64,000 nt of DNA from Luteimonas cucumeris (GCF_007830035.1 NZ_VLKN01000009.1:1-64000), one strand, 5' to 3'; numbered from the stretch's first letter, positions 18,705 through 28,220 are shown. A program made the numbers and translations. Notes: generated from the letters alone by a model not told the origin.

Positions 18705-18962
18705 ATGCTCACCTCCTCGCAAGCCCGACTCGCCTATCTGCCCGCCGCCCTGTTCGCCCAGGCACTGCTGGTGGCCGTGGTCGCTGCCTTTCTGCATCAA
18801 TGGTTTGCGCTGGATGGCAAGCAGGCCTGGCTGATGGCCGGAGTGGTATCCGTGCCGGCCGCGATGCTGGTGCTGCCGGCGGTCGGTGCCCTGCTGGCCT
18901 GGCTCAGCCGCGACCACATCATCCCGTTCACGGGAGAAAAAATCCCGGGAGCGGGACAATGA
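18705..18962 (+). CDS. Small two-helix membrane protein
   Basis: 85 residues starting at ATG 18705 (MLTSSQARLAYLPAALFAQ). Two hydrophobic segments, about residues 9-28 and 38-62, flank a short loop (HQWFALDGKQAW), and the tail is polar. I do not recognise a family. Its stop overlaps the start of the next SDR gene (ATGA), so it is the first gene of the efflux operon. The canonical smeU1VWU2X operon is described without such a gene; it may be a pump-associated small protein or simply a leader gene. Confidence 0.7.
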   Translation: MLTSSQARLAYLPAALFAQALLVAVVAAFLHQWFALDGKQAWLMAGVVSVPAAMLVLPAVGALLAWLSRDHIIPFTGEKIPGAGQ

Positions 18963-19867
18963 GGGCGGCCCTGATTGTCCTGGGCGCGACCGGCGAGGTC
19001 GGTCGCGGCGTGGTGCAGGCCGCGCTGGAGCGCGCCTGGCCGGTGATCGCCGTGGCCCGCGACGGCGAGGCGCTGGACGCACTGCGTCGGCAGCATGCTG
19101 GTGCCGACCTGGTCGCGATCAGCGCCTCGCTCGACAGCGAAGCGGCCGCCACGCGCCTGGGCGACGAGCTGCGCGCGCTGGGGCGTCCGCTGGGCGGCGT
19201 GGTCGCGACGATCTGCGGTGGCTGCAAGCGCGGTCGCCTGCTCGACCAGCCGGCCGAATTCCTGCGCCGCACCCTGGATGAGGACCTGCTGCCGCACCTG
19301 GTCGCCGCGCGCCAACTGTTGCCGTTGCTGGCCGCGTCCGATCGCGGCGGCGGTTACGTGCTGATCGGTGGACCCGGTGGCGAACAGCCCTGGGCCGGCT
19401 ACGGCCATGATTCGATCGCCGCCGCGGCGCTGCGCATGCTGGCGCGCGTGCTGCACGACGAAGCCCGCGCCTATCCGGTGCGCGTGCAGTTGCTCGCGGT
19501 CGAATCGCCGTTGCGCACCGAAGCCAACCGCAGGCATGCGTGCACGCAGTGGCCGAACGCACTCGCGGTCGGACAGCGCGCGCTGGCGCTGATCGAGCAC
19601 AGCGCCGTCGCAACGCCCGCTCACGCGGTGGTGCGCTACACCGCGCCGCTGGCCGAATCGCCCTGGTCGGACGACATCGACCTGCCGGCCACGCCGGCCA
19701 ACGCCCTTACTTCATCGTCGGTCGAACACGCCTCCGCAGCTGCGCAGAAAGCGCAAGCAGCGGATAGCGAAGCCGGCCTGCTGCCACCACGCTGTCTGCA
19801 AGACGCACGCAAGCTGCTGCAGACACTCGCTCTCACGAAACGCAACCAGGAATCCTCCCCCCGATGA
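18959..19867 (+). CDS. smeU1: SDR-family protein in efflux operon (SmeU1-like)
   Basis: 302 residues. The N-terminal nucleotide-binding motif is VLGATGEVGRG, a GxxGxxG Rossmann loop. In the place of the SDR catalytic YxxxK the sequence reads GYGHDSIAAAALRML, with serine where lysine is expected, so classical dehydrogenase chemistry is doubtful. The last 60 residues are Ala/Ser-rich and not SDR-like. It overlaps genes on both sides by 4 nt. Position matches smeU1 of the SmeVWX operon. Its role in efflux is not established. Confidence 0.8.
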   Translation: MRAALIVLGATGEVGRGVVQAALERAWPVIAVARDGEALDALRRQHAGADLVAISASLDSEAAATRLGDELRALGRPLGGVVATICGGCKRGRLLDQPAEFLRRTLDEDLLPHLVAARQLLPLLAASDRGGGYVLIGGPGGEQPWAGYGHDSIAAAALRMLARVLHDEARAYPVRVQLLAVESPLRTEANRRHACTQWPNALAVGQRALALIEHSAVATPAHAVVRYTAPLAESPWSDDIDLPATPANALTSSSVEHASAAAQKAQAADSEAGLLPPRCLQDARKLLQTLALTKRNQESSPR

Positions 19868-21072
19868 TCAGCTCCGGCAATTTCTCCTCCAAGCAGATGG
19901 CCCGTTCGGGCACGCGTTATCCCGTCACCGCGCTGGTGCTCAGTGCGTTGATCGCCGCCGCCCTCGCCGCCTGCAACAGCCAGGCCGCGCCCGGCGATGC
20001 GCCGCCGCCGGCACCCGAAGTCAGCGTCGCCACCGTGCTGTCCAAGCAGGTGCGGCAGTGGGACGACTTCACCGGTCGCGTCAGCGCGATCGAGACCGTC
20101 GACCTGCGGCCGCGCGTCAGCGGCTATGTCGAACGCGTCGCCTACAAGGAAGGACAGGAGGTCAAGAAAGGCGACCTGCTGTTCGTGATCGACCAGCGCC
20201 GCTACCGCGCCGAACTATCGCGCGCCCAGGCCGAACTGGCCCGTGCGCGCAGCGAGGCGCGGCTGGCGCAGACCCAGGACGCGCGCGCGCAGGCGCTGCT
20301 GGAAGCCAAGGCGATCTCGCGCGAGGAGTTCGAGACGCGCAAGGCCGCCACCGCGCAGGGCAATGCCGGCGTCAACGCGGCGCAGGCCGCGGTCGAAAGC
20401 GCGCAGCTGGACCTGCAGTTCACCCAGGTGCGTTCGCCGATCGATGGTCGTGCCGGCCGCGCGCTGGTGACCGAAGGCAACCTCGCCCAGGCCGACTCGA
20501 CGCTGCTGACCACGGTGGTGTCGATGGATCCGGTACACGTCTACTTCGAAGGCGACGAGCAGAGTTATTTGCGTTACCAGGAACTGGCGCGCACGGGCGA
20601 ACGCAGCCGCATCAACAACAAGGTCCGCATCGGCCTGGCCAACGAGCAGGGTTATCCGCACGAGGGCACGGTCGACTTCATCGACAACCAGGTCGATGCC
20701 GATACCGGCACGATCCGCGCGCGCGCGGTGCTGTCCAATCCCGACCGCCAGTTCACGCCCGGCCTGTTCGCGCGCGTGCAGATCGAAGGCAGCGGCGAGT
20801 TCAAGGCGATGCTGATCGACGACAAGGCCGTGCTCACCGACCAGGACCGCAAGTACGTGTACGTGCTCGGCGCGGACAACAAGGCGCAGCGCAAGGACAT
20901 CGTGCTCGGCGGCAACATCGACGGCCTGCGCGTGGTCCGTTCCGGCCTGGCGCCAAGCGACAAGGTGATCGTGCACGGCGTGCAGAAGGTGTTCTTCCCC
21001 GGCATGCCGGTGGCGCCGAAGGTGATCGCGATGGGCGCGCCGGCACCGGTGCAGCAGGTCGCAATGAAGTGA
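19864..21072 (+). CDS. smeV: RND efflux periplasmic adaptor (SmeV-like)
   Basis: 402-residue membrane-fusion lipoprotein. The signal sequence ends in ALAAC (Cys37 if ATG 19864 is used; ATG 19897 is an alternative start). Family parts are in order: TGRVSAIETVDLRPRVSGYV, the lipoyl half GQEVKKGDLLFVIDQRRY, an alpha-helical hairpin rich in Ala/Gln/Arg, LQFTQVRSPIDGRAGRA, and the beta-barrel and membrane-proximal domains with TPGLFARVQIEGSG. It joins the inner-membrane pump to the outer-membrane channel. This is the MexE/SmeV branch. Confidence 0.93.
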   Translation: MISSGNFSSKQMARSGTRYPVTALVLSALIAAALAACNSQAAPGDAPPPAPEVSVATVLSKQVRQWDDFTGRVSAIETVDLRPRVSGYVERVAYKEGQEVKKGDLLFVIDQRRYRAELSRAQAELARARSEARLAQTQDARAQALLEAKAISREEFETRKAATAQGNAGVNAAQAAVESAQLDLQFTQVRSPIDGRAGRALVTEGNLAQADSTLLTTVVSMDPVHVYFEGDEQSYLRYQELARTGERSRINNKVRIGLANEQGYPHEGTVDFIDNQVDADTGTIRARAVLSNPDRQFTPGLFARVQIEGSGEFKAMLIDDKAVLTDQDRKYVYVLGADNKAQRKDIVLGGNIDGLRVVRSGLAPSDKVIVHGVQKVFFPGMPVAPKVIAMGAPAPVQQVAMK

Positions 21073-21082
21073 CGTAGTGACG

Positions 21083-21103
21083 CCCTCTCCCGCGTGGAGA
21101 GGG
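21083..21103. repeat. CCCTCTCC...GGAGAGGG hairpin between smeV and smeW
   Basis: 8-bp arms CCCTCTCC (21083-21090) and GGAGAGGG (21096-21103) with a 5-nt loop, in the 132-nt gap between adaptor and pump genes. A related sequence precedes the DUF559 pseudogene near 29834. There is no T-run, so it is more likely a dispersed repeat that could modulate downstream expression than a terminator. Confidence 0.7.
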
Positions 21104-21204
21104 TGGGGTGAAGGCGCGGTCCGCCACCGCGCCGCCGCAAAAAAAACGCAAGCGAGGCTGCGCGATCGCGCCGGCCGGGCTATTCCATTGCCAAGGATTT
21201 TCCC

Positions 21205-24200
21205 ATGGACTTCTCCAAATTCTTCATCGACCGGCCGATCTTCGCCGCGGTGCTGTCGATCGTGATCTTCGCCGCCGGCCTGATCGCGATCCCGCTGCTG
21301 CCGATCAGCGAGTACCCGGAAGTCGTGCCGCCGTCGGTGGTGGTGCGCACCGTGTATCCGGGCGCCAACCCGAAAGTGATCGCCGAGACCGTGGCCACGC
21401 CGCTGGAGGAATCGATCCGCGGCGTCGAAGGCCTGATGTACATGAAGTCGGTCGCCAGTTCCGACGGCTCATCCACCACCACGGTCACCTTCAAGCCCGA
21501 CGTCGATGCCGACGAGGCCACCGTGCGCGTGCAGAACCGGGTCAGCCAGGCACTGGCGCGGCTGCCCGAGGATGTGCGACGCCAGGGCGTGACCACGCAG
21601 AAGCAGTCGCCGGTATTCCTGATGGTGGTGCACCTGCTCTCGACCGAAGGCAACTACGACACGCTGTACCTGCGCAACTACATGCGCCTGCACGTCAAGG
21701 ACCGGCTGGCCGGCATCCCCGGCGTCGGCGACGCGCAGCTGTTCGGCGGCGGCGACTACGCGATGCGCCTGTGGCTGGACCCTGACAGGATCGCCTCGCG
21801 TGGCATGACCGCCAGCGACGTGCTGCGTGCGGTGCGCGAACAGAACATCCAGGTCTCCGCCGGACAGCTCGGCGCCGAGCCGATGGCCAACGGCAGCGAT
21901 TTCCTGACTCCGATCAACGCCCGTGGCCGGCTGGAGACGCCGCAGGAATTCGGCGACATCGTGCTCAAGAGCGGCGAAGGCGGCGAGATCGTGCGCCTGT
22001 CCGACGTGGCCAGGATCGAGCTTGCCGCTGGCGACTACAGCATGCGCGCACGGCTGGACGGCAAGAACGCCGCGGCGATCGGCATCTTCCAGGCGCCCGG
22101 CGCCAACGCGCTGCAGATCCGCGACGAGGTGATCGCGCGCATGGACGAGGCGGCGAAGCACTTCCCGCCCGGCATCGAGTACAAGTCGGTCTACGACACC
22201 ACGATCTTCGTGCGCGATTCGATCAAGTCGGTGATCACCACGCTGCTGGAAGCGACACTGCTGGTGGTGCTGGTGGTGATCCTGTTCCTGCAGACCTGGC
22301 GTGCGTCGATCATTCCGCTGATCGCGGTGCCGGTGTCCGTGGTCGGCACCTTCGCTGCGCTATACCTGCTCGGCTTCTCGATCAACACGCTGACCTTGTT
22401 CGGGCTGGTGCTGGCGATCGGCATCGTGGTCGACGACGCGATCGTGGTGGTGGAAAACGTGGAACGCCACATCGAGGCCGGCCTGACTCCGATGGCCGCC
22501 GCGCACCAGGCGATGAAGGAAGTATCCGGACCGATCATCGCGATCGCGCTGGTGCTGTGCGCGGTGTTCGTGCCGATGGCGTTCCTGAGCGGCGTCACCG
22601 GCCAGTTCTACAAGCAGTTCGCGGTGACCATCGCGATTTCGACGGTGATCTCGGCGATCAACTCGCTGACGTTGTCGCCGGCGCTGGCCGCGCGCCTGCT
22701 CAAGCCGCACGACGCGCCCAAGGATGGCCTGACCCGCTTGATCGACCGTGGCTTCGGCTGGTTGTTCCGGCCCTTCAACCGCTTCTTCACGCGCAGCGCC
22801 GACGGCTACCAGCGCACGGTCGGCAAGGCGCTGGGCCGTCGCGGCCTGGTGTTCGCGATCTATGCGGTGCTGCTGGTGGGCACGGGGCTGATGTTCCAGG
22901 TCGTGCCGCGCGGCTTCATCCCGGTGCAGGACAAGTCCTACCTGATCGCCGGCGTGAAGATGCCCGAGGGTTCATCGATCGAGCGCACCGACGCGGCACT
23001 GAAGAAGATCGGCGAGATCGCGATGAGCATCGACGGCACCCGGAACGACATCGCCTTCCCCGGCTTCAACCCGTTGCAGTTCATCAACACCCCCAACTAC
23101 GGCGTCACCTTCATCAACCTCAAACCGTTCGGCGAGCGTCGCAGTGCGACCGAGATCAACGCCGAACTGAGCGCGAAGATCGCCGGTATCCAGGAGGGCT
23201 TCGCGTTCTCGCTGCTGCCGCCGCCGATCGACGGCCTGGGCACCGGCTCTGGCTACTCGGCCTTCATCCAGGACCGCGGCAACCTAGGCTACGGCGCGCT
23301 GCAAAGTGCGGTGCAGAACTTCCAGGGTGCCGGCGCGCAGACCCCGGGACTGGGCTTCATCAACTCCAGCTACCAGGCCAACGTGCCGCAGCTTGATGCC
23401 GAGGTCGACCGCATCAAGGCCAAGGCGCAGGGCGTGCCGTTGACCGAACTGTTCGACACGCTGCAGACCTATCTCGGCTCGGCCTACGTCAACGACTTCA
23501 ACATGTTCGGCCGCACCTGGCAGGTGATCGCGCAGGCCGACGGTCCATTCCGCGACAACGTCGAGGACATCGCCAATCTGCGCACCCGCAACGTCAACGG
23601 CGAGATGGTGCCAATCGGCAGCATGGTGAAGATCAGCGAGACCTTCGGTCCGGATCCGGTGATCCGCTACAACGGCTATCCGGCCGCCGACCTGATGGGC
23701 GAAGCCGATCCGAAGGTGCTGTCGTCGGCGCAGGCGATGGAGAAGATCGAAGCGCTGGCGCAGCAGGTGCTGCCCAATGGCATGGGCATCGAGTGGACCG
23801 ACCTGAGCTACCAGCAGGCCACGCAGGGCAAGGCGGCACTGGTGATCTTCCCGCTGGCGGTGCTGCTCGCCTTCCTGGTGCTGGCCGCGCTGTACGAAAG
23901 CTGGACGCTGCCGTTGGCGGTGATCCTGATCGTGCCGATGACGCTGCTGTCGGCGCTGATCGGTGTCGGCCTGACCGGCGGCGACAACAACGTGTTCGTG
24001 CAGGTCGGCCTGGTGGTGCTGATGGGCCTGGCGTGCAAGAACGCGATCCTGATCGTGGAGTTCGCGCGCGAGCTGGAAATGCAGGGCAAGGGCATCATCG
24101 AGGCGGCTCTTGAAGCCTGCCGCCTGCGCCTGCGCCCGATCGTGATGACTTCGATCGCATTCATCGCCGGCACCATCCCGCTGGTAATCGGCTCCGGCGC

Positions 24201-24396
24201 CGGCGCGGAAGTGCGCTCGGTCACCGGCATCACCGTGTTCTCCGGGATGCTCGGCGTGACCCTGTTCGGCCTGTTCCTGACGCCGGTGTTCTACGTCGCG
24301 CTGCGCAAGCTGGCCAATCGCCCGCTGGTACGGCACAACCAGGCCGCGCATGCGAGCGACCACGGCGCGCCGGCATTGGAGACGCGCGCGCTGTAG
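21205..24396 (+). CDS. smeW: RND multidrug efflux pump (SmeW-like)
   Basis: 1063-residue inner-membrane proton-driven transporter, full length for the HAE1 family. It opens MDFSKFFIDRPIFAAVLS as MexF/AcrB-type pumps do. The proton-relay aspartates are in GLVLAIGIVVDDAIVVVENVERH, and the second repeat has LVVLMGLACKNAILIVEFA. Two large periplasmic loops and 12 membrane helices are consistent with the sequence. SmeVWX overproduction gives resistance to quinolones, chloramphenicol and tetracyclines in S. maltophilia; substrates here are inferred from that. Confidence 0.95.
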   Translation: MDFSKFFIDRPIFAAVLSIVIFAAGLIAIPLLPISEYPEVVPPSVVVRTVYPGANPKVIAETVATPLEESIRGVEGLMYMKSVASSDGSSTTTVTFKPDVDADEATVRVQNRVSQALARLPEDVRRQGVTTQKQSPVFLMVVHLLSTEGNYDTLYLRNYMRLHVKDRLAGIPGVGDAQLFGGGDYAMRLWLDPDRIASRGMTASDVLRAVREQNIQVSAGQLGAEPMANGSDFLTPINARGRLETPQEFGDIVLKSGEGGEIVRLSDVARIELAAGDYSMRARLDGKNAAAIGIFQAPGANALQIRDEVIARMDEAAKHFPPGIEYKSVYDTTIFVRDSIKSVITTLLEATLLVVLVVILFLQTWRASIIPLIAVPVSVVGTFAALYLLGFSINTLTLFGLVLAIGIVVDDAIVVVENVERHIEAGLTPMAAAHQAMKEVSGPIIAIALVLCAVFVPMAFLSGVTGQFYKQFAVTIAISTVISAINSLTLSPALAARLLKPHDAPKDGLTRLIDRGFGWLFRPFNRFFTRSADGYQRTVGKALGRRGLVFAIYAVLLVGTGLMFQVVPRGFIPVQDKSYLIAGVKMPEGSSIERTDAALKKIGEIAMSIDGTRNDIAFPGFNPLQFINTPNYGVTFINLKPFGERRSATEINAELSAKIAGIQEGFAFSLLPPPIDGLGTGSGYSAFIQDRGNLGYGALQSAVQNFQGAGAQTPGLGFINSSYQANVPQLDAEVDRIKAKAQGVPLTELFDTLQTYLGSAYVNDFNMFGRTWQVIAQADGPFRDNVEDIANLRTRNVNGEMVPIGSMVKISETFGPDPVIRYNGYPAADLMGEADPKVLSSAQAMEKIEALAQQVLPNGMGIEWTDLSYQQATQGKAALVIFPLAVLLAFLVLAALYESWTLPLAVILIVPMTLLSALIGVGLTGGDNNVFVQVGLVVLMGLACKNAILIVEFARELEMQGKGIIEAALEACRLRLRPIVMTSIAFIAGTIPLVIGSGAGAEVRSVTGITVFSGMLGVTLFGLFLTPVFYVALRKLANRPLVRHNQAAHASDHGAPALETRAL

Positions 24397-24523
24397 TCCC
24401 ACCGGCTTCTGCGTTAGCGCTTTAAAGAACGACCCGTTCCAGAACGGTCGACAAGAAACGGATATCGCCGCGCATCGCGCGCGGCGAGGATCCATTTTCC
24501 TTCTCTCATTGCGGAGCAAGCAC

Positions 24524-25252
24524 ATGCACAACGACAAGATCGCCCTGGTCACCGGCGCCACCCGCGGCATCGGCCTGGAGACCGCACGACAGCTAGCCGC
24601 GCAGGGCGTGCACACCCTGCTCGCCGGACGCGACCGCGACAAAGCGGTGAAAGTGGCGCTGGAGCTGCAGGCCGAAGGCCTGCCGGTGGAAGCGATCGCG
24701 CTGGATGTCACCGACGAGGCCGGTGTCCACGCCGCCGCGCGCGAGGTCGAACAACGCCACGGCCGCCTCGACATCCTGGTCAACAACGCCGGCATCGTCC
24801 GCGATGATTTCGAGCGCGTGCCATCGGCGCAATCGCTGCAGAGCTGGCGCGAGACCTTCGACACCAATCTGTTCGGCATGGTCGCCACCACCCAGGCGTT
24901 CCTGCCCCTGCTGCGCAAGTCGCCGGCCGGCCGCATCGTCAACCTGTCCAGCGCACTGGCATCGCTGACGCTGCACACCGATCCGGGTTCGGACATCTAC
25001 AACCTCAAGGTGCCGGCGTACGACGCGTCCAAGACTGCGGTCAACGCCTGGACCGTGCACCTGGCGCACGAGCTGCGCGACACCACGATCAAGGTCAACG
25101 CGGTCGATCCGGGTTCGGTGAAGACCGACATGAACGCGCACGGCGAACTCGACGTCGCCACCGGCGCCAGCGGCAGCGTGCGGATGGCGCTGCTCGATGC
25201 GTCCGGGCCGACCGGCAGTTACACCCACCAGGGCGAGGTGCTGCCATGGTGA
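24524..25252 (+). CDS. smeU2: SDR oxidoreductase in efflux operon (SmeU2-like)
   Basis: 242 residues from ATG 24524, with GGAG about 9 nt upstream. It is a complete classical SDR: cofactor motif TGATRGIG, NNAG at about residue 87, catalytic serine region NLSSALASL and the YDASK (YxxxK) motif. NADPH use is suggested by the Arg in GATRGIG and AGRDR. It lies between pump and channel genes, as smeU2 does. It may detoxify or modify compounds handled by the pump; the substrate is unknown. Confidence 0.9.
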   Translation: MHNDKIALVTGATRGIGLETARQLAAQGVHTLLAGRDRDKAVKVALELQAEGLPVEAIALDVTDEAGVHAAAREVEQRHGRLDILVNNAGIVRDDFERVPSAQSLQSWRETFDTNLFGMVATTQAFLPLLRKSPAGRIVNLSSALASLTLHTDPGSDIYNLKVPAYDASKTAVNAWTVHLAHELRDTTIKVNAVDPGSVKTDMNAHGELDVATGASGSVRMALLDASGPTGSYTHQGEVLPW

Positions 25253-26769
25253 GCACGATGCGTGATTTCTCTGTGGCGCGCGGTTTCAGGGGCGCTGCGA
25301 TGACCTTGTTTCCGTCCGCACTGGCGCTGGCGCTGGCCGCCTGCACCGTCGGTCCTGAACATGTGAGGCCGACCGTGGCCACGCCGGCGCAGTTCGCGCG
25401 CGCGCAGGCGCCGGCCGTCGCCGCAGCGGCCGACACGCAGAGCGCCGACATCGCGCTGCGCGAAGCCGACGCCGAGTTCTGGCGCGGCTTCGACGATCCG
25501 CAACTGACCTGGCTGGTCGACGAGGCGCTCGCCGCCAACCACGACCTGCGCATCGCGGTGTCGCGCTACGACCGTGCCAACGCGCTGCTGCGCGAGGCGA
25601 AGTTCGACCGCTTCCCGACCGTGACCGCGAACGCCGAAGCCAGCGATGCGCGCAGCAGCGCCGACCAGGCGCCGGGCGTGGCGCGCGGCGATCGCGACGG
25701 CGAAAGCTACGGCGCCAACGTTTCGGCGACGTGGGAACTGGACCTGTTCGGCCGCGTGCGCCGCAACGTCGAGGCCAACCGCGCCGATGCCGCGGCCAGC
25801 GCGGCGGATCTGGAAGCGCTGCAGGTGGCGATCGTCGGCGAAGTCGCGCGCACCTATGTCGAACTGCGCGGCCTGCAGGAGCGGCTGCGCGTGGCGCGCG
25901 ACAACACCGGCAACCAGCGCGACACGCTGCGCCTGGTCGAAGCGCGGCTTGACGCGGGTCGCGACACCGAGTTTGACACGTCACGTGCCCGTGCGCAGCT
26001 GGAAACCACGTCGGCGCGTATTCCCGCGCTGGAGGCGCAGGTCGCGGTGGCGATGCATCGCCTCGCGGTGCTGGTCGGGCAGACGCCGGACGCGCTGATC
26101 GCCGAACTGGACCCGCAGAAGCCGTTGCCGGCGTTGCCGGCGCGGATGGATGCCGGCACGCCCGGTGAACTGCTGCGCCGTCGTCCCGACATCGCCGCCG
26201 CCGAATATCGTCTGCATTCGGCGACCGCGCGGATCGGCGTCGCCACCGCCGACCTGTTCCCGCGTTTCACCCTCGGCGGCCTGATCGGCAGCCAGGCGAT
26301 CGACAGCAGCGCGCTGTTCGAACGCAACAGCGAGACGCGGCTGGTCGCACTGGGCATCGACTGGTCGTTCCTCGACATCGGCCGCGTGCGCGCACGCATC
26401 GCCGCCGCCGATGCCGACGCCGCCGGCGAACTGGCGCGCTACCAGCAGACCGTGTTGCTGGCGCTGGAGGACACCGAAAACGCGCTGGTGCGCTACGCCA
26501 AGGCGCGCGTCGAGGACCAGCATCTGGAACGGGCTGCAGTCGACAGTGCACGCGCCGCGCAGCTGGCGCGGGTGCGCTACGAGGCCGGCGCGTCCGGGTT
26601 GCTGGAGGTGCTTGATGCCGAGCGCACGCAGTTGCAGGCGCAGGAGGCGTTCGCCGATGCACGCACCCGCAGCGTGGCCGGCGCGGTGGCCTTGTACAAG
26701 GCGCTGGCCGGCGGCTGGCCGCAACGCCCGCCGCTGCGCGAGGACGTGGCCGATGCGCGCACGCCCTGA
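25246..26769 (+). CDS. smeX: Outer-membrane efflux channel lipoprotein (SmeX-like)
   Basis: 507 residues, NodT/OprM family. The start overlaps the smeU2 stop by 7 nt (ATG 25246; ATG 25258 is possible). The lipobox is LAAC with Cys33. Typical features are CTVGPEHVRPTV, ANHDLRIAVSRYDRANALLREAKF, WELDLFGRVRRNVEANRAD and the second repeat GEIlike RRRPDIAAAEYRLHSATARIG. It forms the trimeric exit duct of the tripartite pump. Last gene of the smeU1VWU2X-type operon. Confidence 0.93.
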   Translation: MVSTMRDFSVARGFRGAAMTLFPSALALALAACTVGPEHVRPTVATPAQFARAQAPAVAAAADTQSADIALREADAEFWRGFDDPQLTWLVDEALAANHDLRIAVSRYDRANALLREAKFDRFPTVTANAEASDARSSADQAPGVARGDRDGESYGANVSATWELDLFGRVRRNVEANRADAAASAADLEALQVAIVGEVARTYVELRGLQERLRVARDNTGNQRDTLRLVEARLDAGRDTEFDTSRARAQLETTSARIPALEAQVAVAMHRLAVLVGQTPDALIAELDPQKPLPALPARMDAGTPGELLRRRPDIAAAEYRLHSATARIGVATADLFPRFTLGGLIGSQAIDSSALFERNSETRLVALGIDWSFLDIGRVRARIAAADADAAGELARYQQTVLLALEDTENALVRYAKARVEDQHLERAAVDSARAAQLARVRYEAGASGLLEVLDAERTQLQAQEAFADARTRSVAGAVALYKALAGGWPQRPPLREDVADARTP

Positions 26770-26835
26770 GCGCGTGCGCCTCGGCCCGTCTCCGTCAGCA
26801 GGATGACCTCCCCGTTCGTCGAGCCAGGATCCGCG

Positions 26836-27870
26836 ATGTCGCAGACCGATACCGTCAATCGCCGCATCGTCCTCGCCGCGCGCCCGCGCGGGTTGCCGGT
26901 GCCGGAAGACTTCAGGCTCGAGCAGGTCGAGGTCCCGGAACCCGCGGATGGGCAGGTCTTGCTGCGCACCGCATTCCTGTCGCTGGATCCCTACATGCGC
27001 AACCTGATGGACGAAGTCGGGCCTGTCTACGCGCCACGGGTCGAACTGGGCGCGCCGATGGTCGGCGCCACGGTCAGCCGCGTGATTGCGTCGCGGCACC
27101 CGCGATTCCGCGAAGGCGAACTGGTGCTTGGCAATGCCGGCTGGCAGGACTTCGCCTTGTCCGACGGCAGCGATCTGCTGGCCGTCGATGGCATCGATCC
27201 GCCATCGCTGGCGCTGGGCGGCCTGGGCATGACCGGATTCACCGCGTACGTGGGCCTGCTCGACATCGGCGCGCCGAAGCCGGGCGACACCGTGGTGGTC
27301 GCGGCCGCCAGCGGTGCGGTCGGCGCGGTGGTCGGCCAGATCGCCCGGCTCAAGGGCGCGCGCGTGGTCGGGATCTGCGGCGGCGAAGAAAAATGCCGTT
27401 ACGTGGTGGATGAACTCGGCTTCGACGCCTGCCTGGATCGCCATGAACCGGAACTGGCGGCGCGTCTGGCCGTGGCCTGCCCGGACGGCATCGACGTGTA
27501 TTTCGAGAACGTCGGCGGCGAGGTGTTCGACGCCGTGCTGCCGCTGCTCAATATCGGCGCGCGCGTGCCGGTGTGCGGGATCATCGCGCATTACAACGAC
27601 CGGACATTGCGCGACGGTCCGGACCGCTTGCCGCTGCTGCAGTCGACCCTGCTGCAGAAACGCATCCGCATGCAGGGCTTCGTCATCCTCGACCACTATG
27701 CCGAGCGCTTCGAGGCCTTCCGTCGCGACATGCTGGTGTGGCTGCGCGATCGCCAGGTGCTGCTGCGCGAAGATCGCGTGGATGGCCTGGAGAAAGCGCC
27801 GGCGGCCTTCATCGGCCTGCTGCAGGGACGCAACTTCGGCAAGCTGCTGGTGCGCGTCGCCGAAACCTGA
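26836..27870 (+). CDS. NADP-dependent MDR-family oxidoreductase (CurA/LTD-like)
   Basis: 344 residues from ATG 26836 (AGGA upstream); ATG 26803 is in frame but lacks family similarity. It belongs to the zinc-free medium-chain reductases that reduce enone double bonds, such as curcumin reductase and leukotriene B4 dehydrogenase. Motifs are LSLDPYMRNLMD, GMTGFTAYVGLLDIG and the cofactor loop VAAASGAVGAVVGQIARLKG. It follows the efflux operon in the same direction after a 66-nt gap and could be cotranscribed. Confidence 0.9.
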   Translation: MSQTDTVNRRIVLAARPRGLPVPEDFRLEQVEVPEPADGQVLLRTAFLSLDPYMRNLMDEVGPVYAPRVELGAPMVGATVSRVIASRHPRFREGELVLGNAGWQDFALSDGSDLLAVDGIDPPSLALGGLGMTGFTAYVGLLDIGAPKPGDTVVVAAASGAVGAVVGQIARLKGARVVGICGGEEKCRYVVDELGFDACLDRHEPELAARLAVACPDGIDVYFENVGGEVFDAVLPLLNIGARVPVCGIIAHYNDRTLRDGPDRLPLLQSTLLQKRIRMQGFVILDHYAERFEAFRRDMLVWLRDRQVLLREDRVDGLEKAPAAFIGLLQGRNFGKLLVRVAET

Positions 27871-28220
27871 ATCGTGGTGCGACAGGCTCGCCATGAGCGT
27901 GGACGCGACTACGCAGCGACCTTCGGCGGCGCCAGTGCTGCGATTGTGGCAAGGCACGGCATTGCCATCGGCAAGACGACCGTCGGTCGCGTTGTACGGG
28001 CTGCCCGCGCGACATCCCACCGCATCGCCAGCCGTTGCGCGCGAGCGTTGCCGGTCTGCGACGATGAATACGTTCCTGTCGTCCGGCAACGGCATGGCCG
28101 CGATGCGACCCGGCGCTGAATCGGTATGCGCAACAGCCGAATGAATGCGCCGTTCTTCACCGCCCTGCGACTGCGACTGGCCTAGCGTCTCGCAAAGTTC
28201 GGAATCGCAGGAAGAACGAA
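27871..28220. repeat. Gene-free stretch with a third copy of the recB repeat
   Basis: No credible gene. 27875-27901 matches the 27-bp recB repeat at 24 of 27 positions. The next 30 bases (GACTACGCAGCGACCTTCGG and following) also resemble the recB sequence that follows its repeat (GACTACGCACGCGACTTCGG). The stretch contains the 3' end of the oxidoreductase transcript and presumably the promoter of the gene at 28221. I see no other signal. Confidence 0.6.

Noticed and set aside
27874-28119. 81-codon frame after the oxidoreductase gene
   Set aside because: It starts inside a dispersed repeat, is Arg-rich, and has no ribosome site or family.
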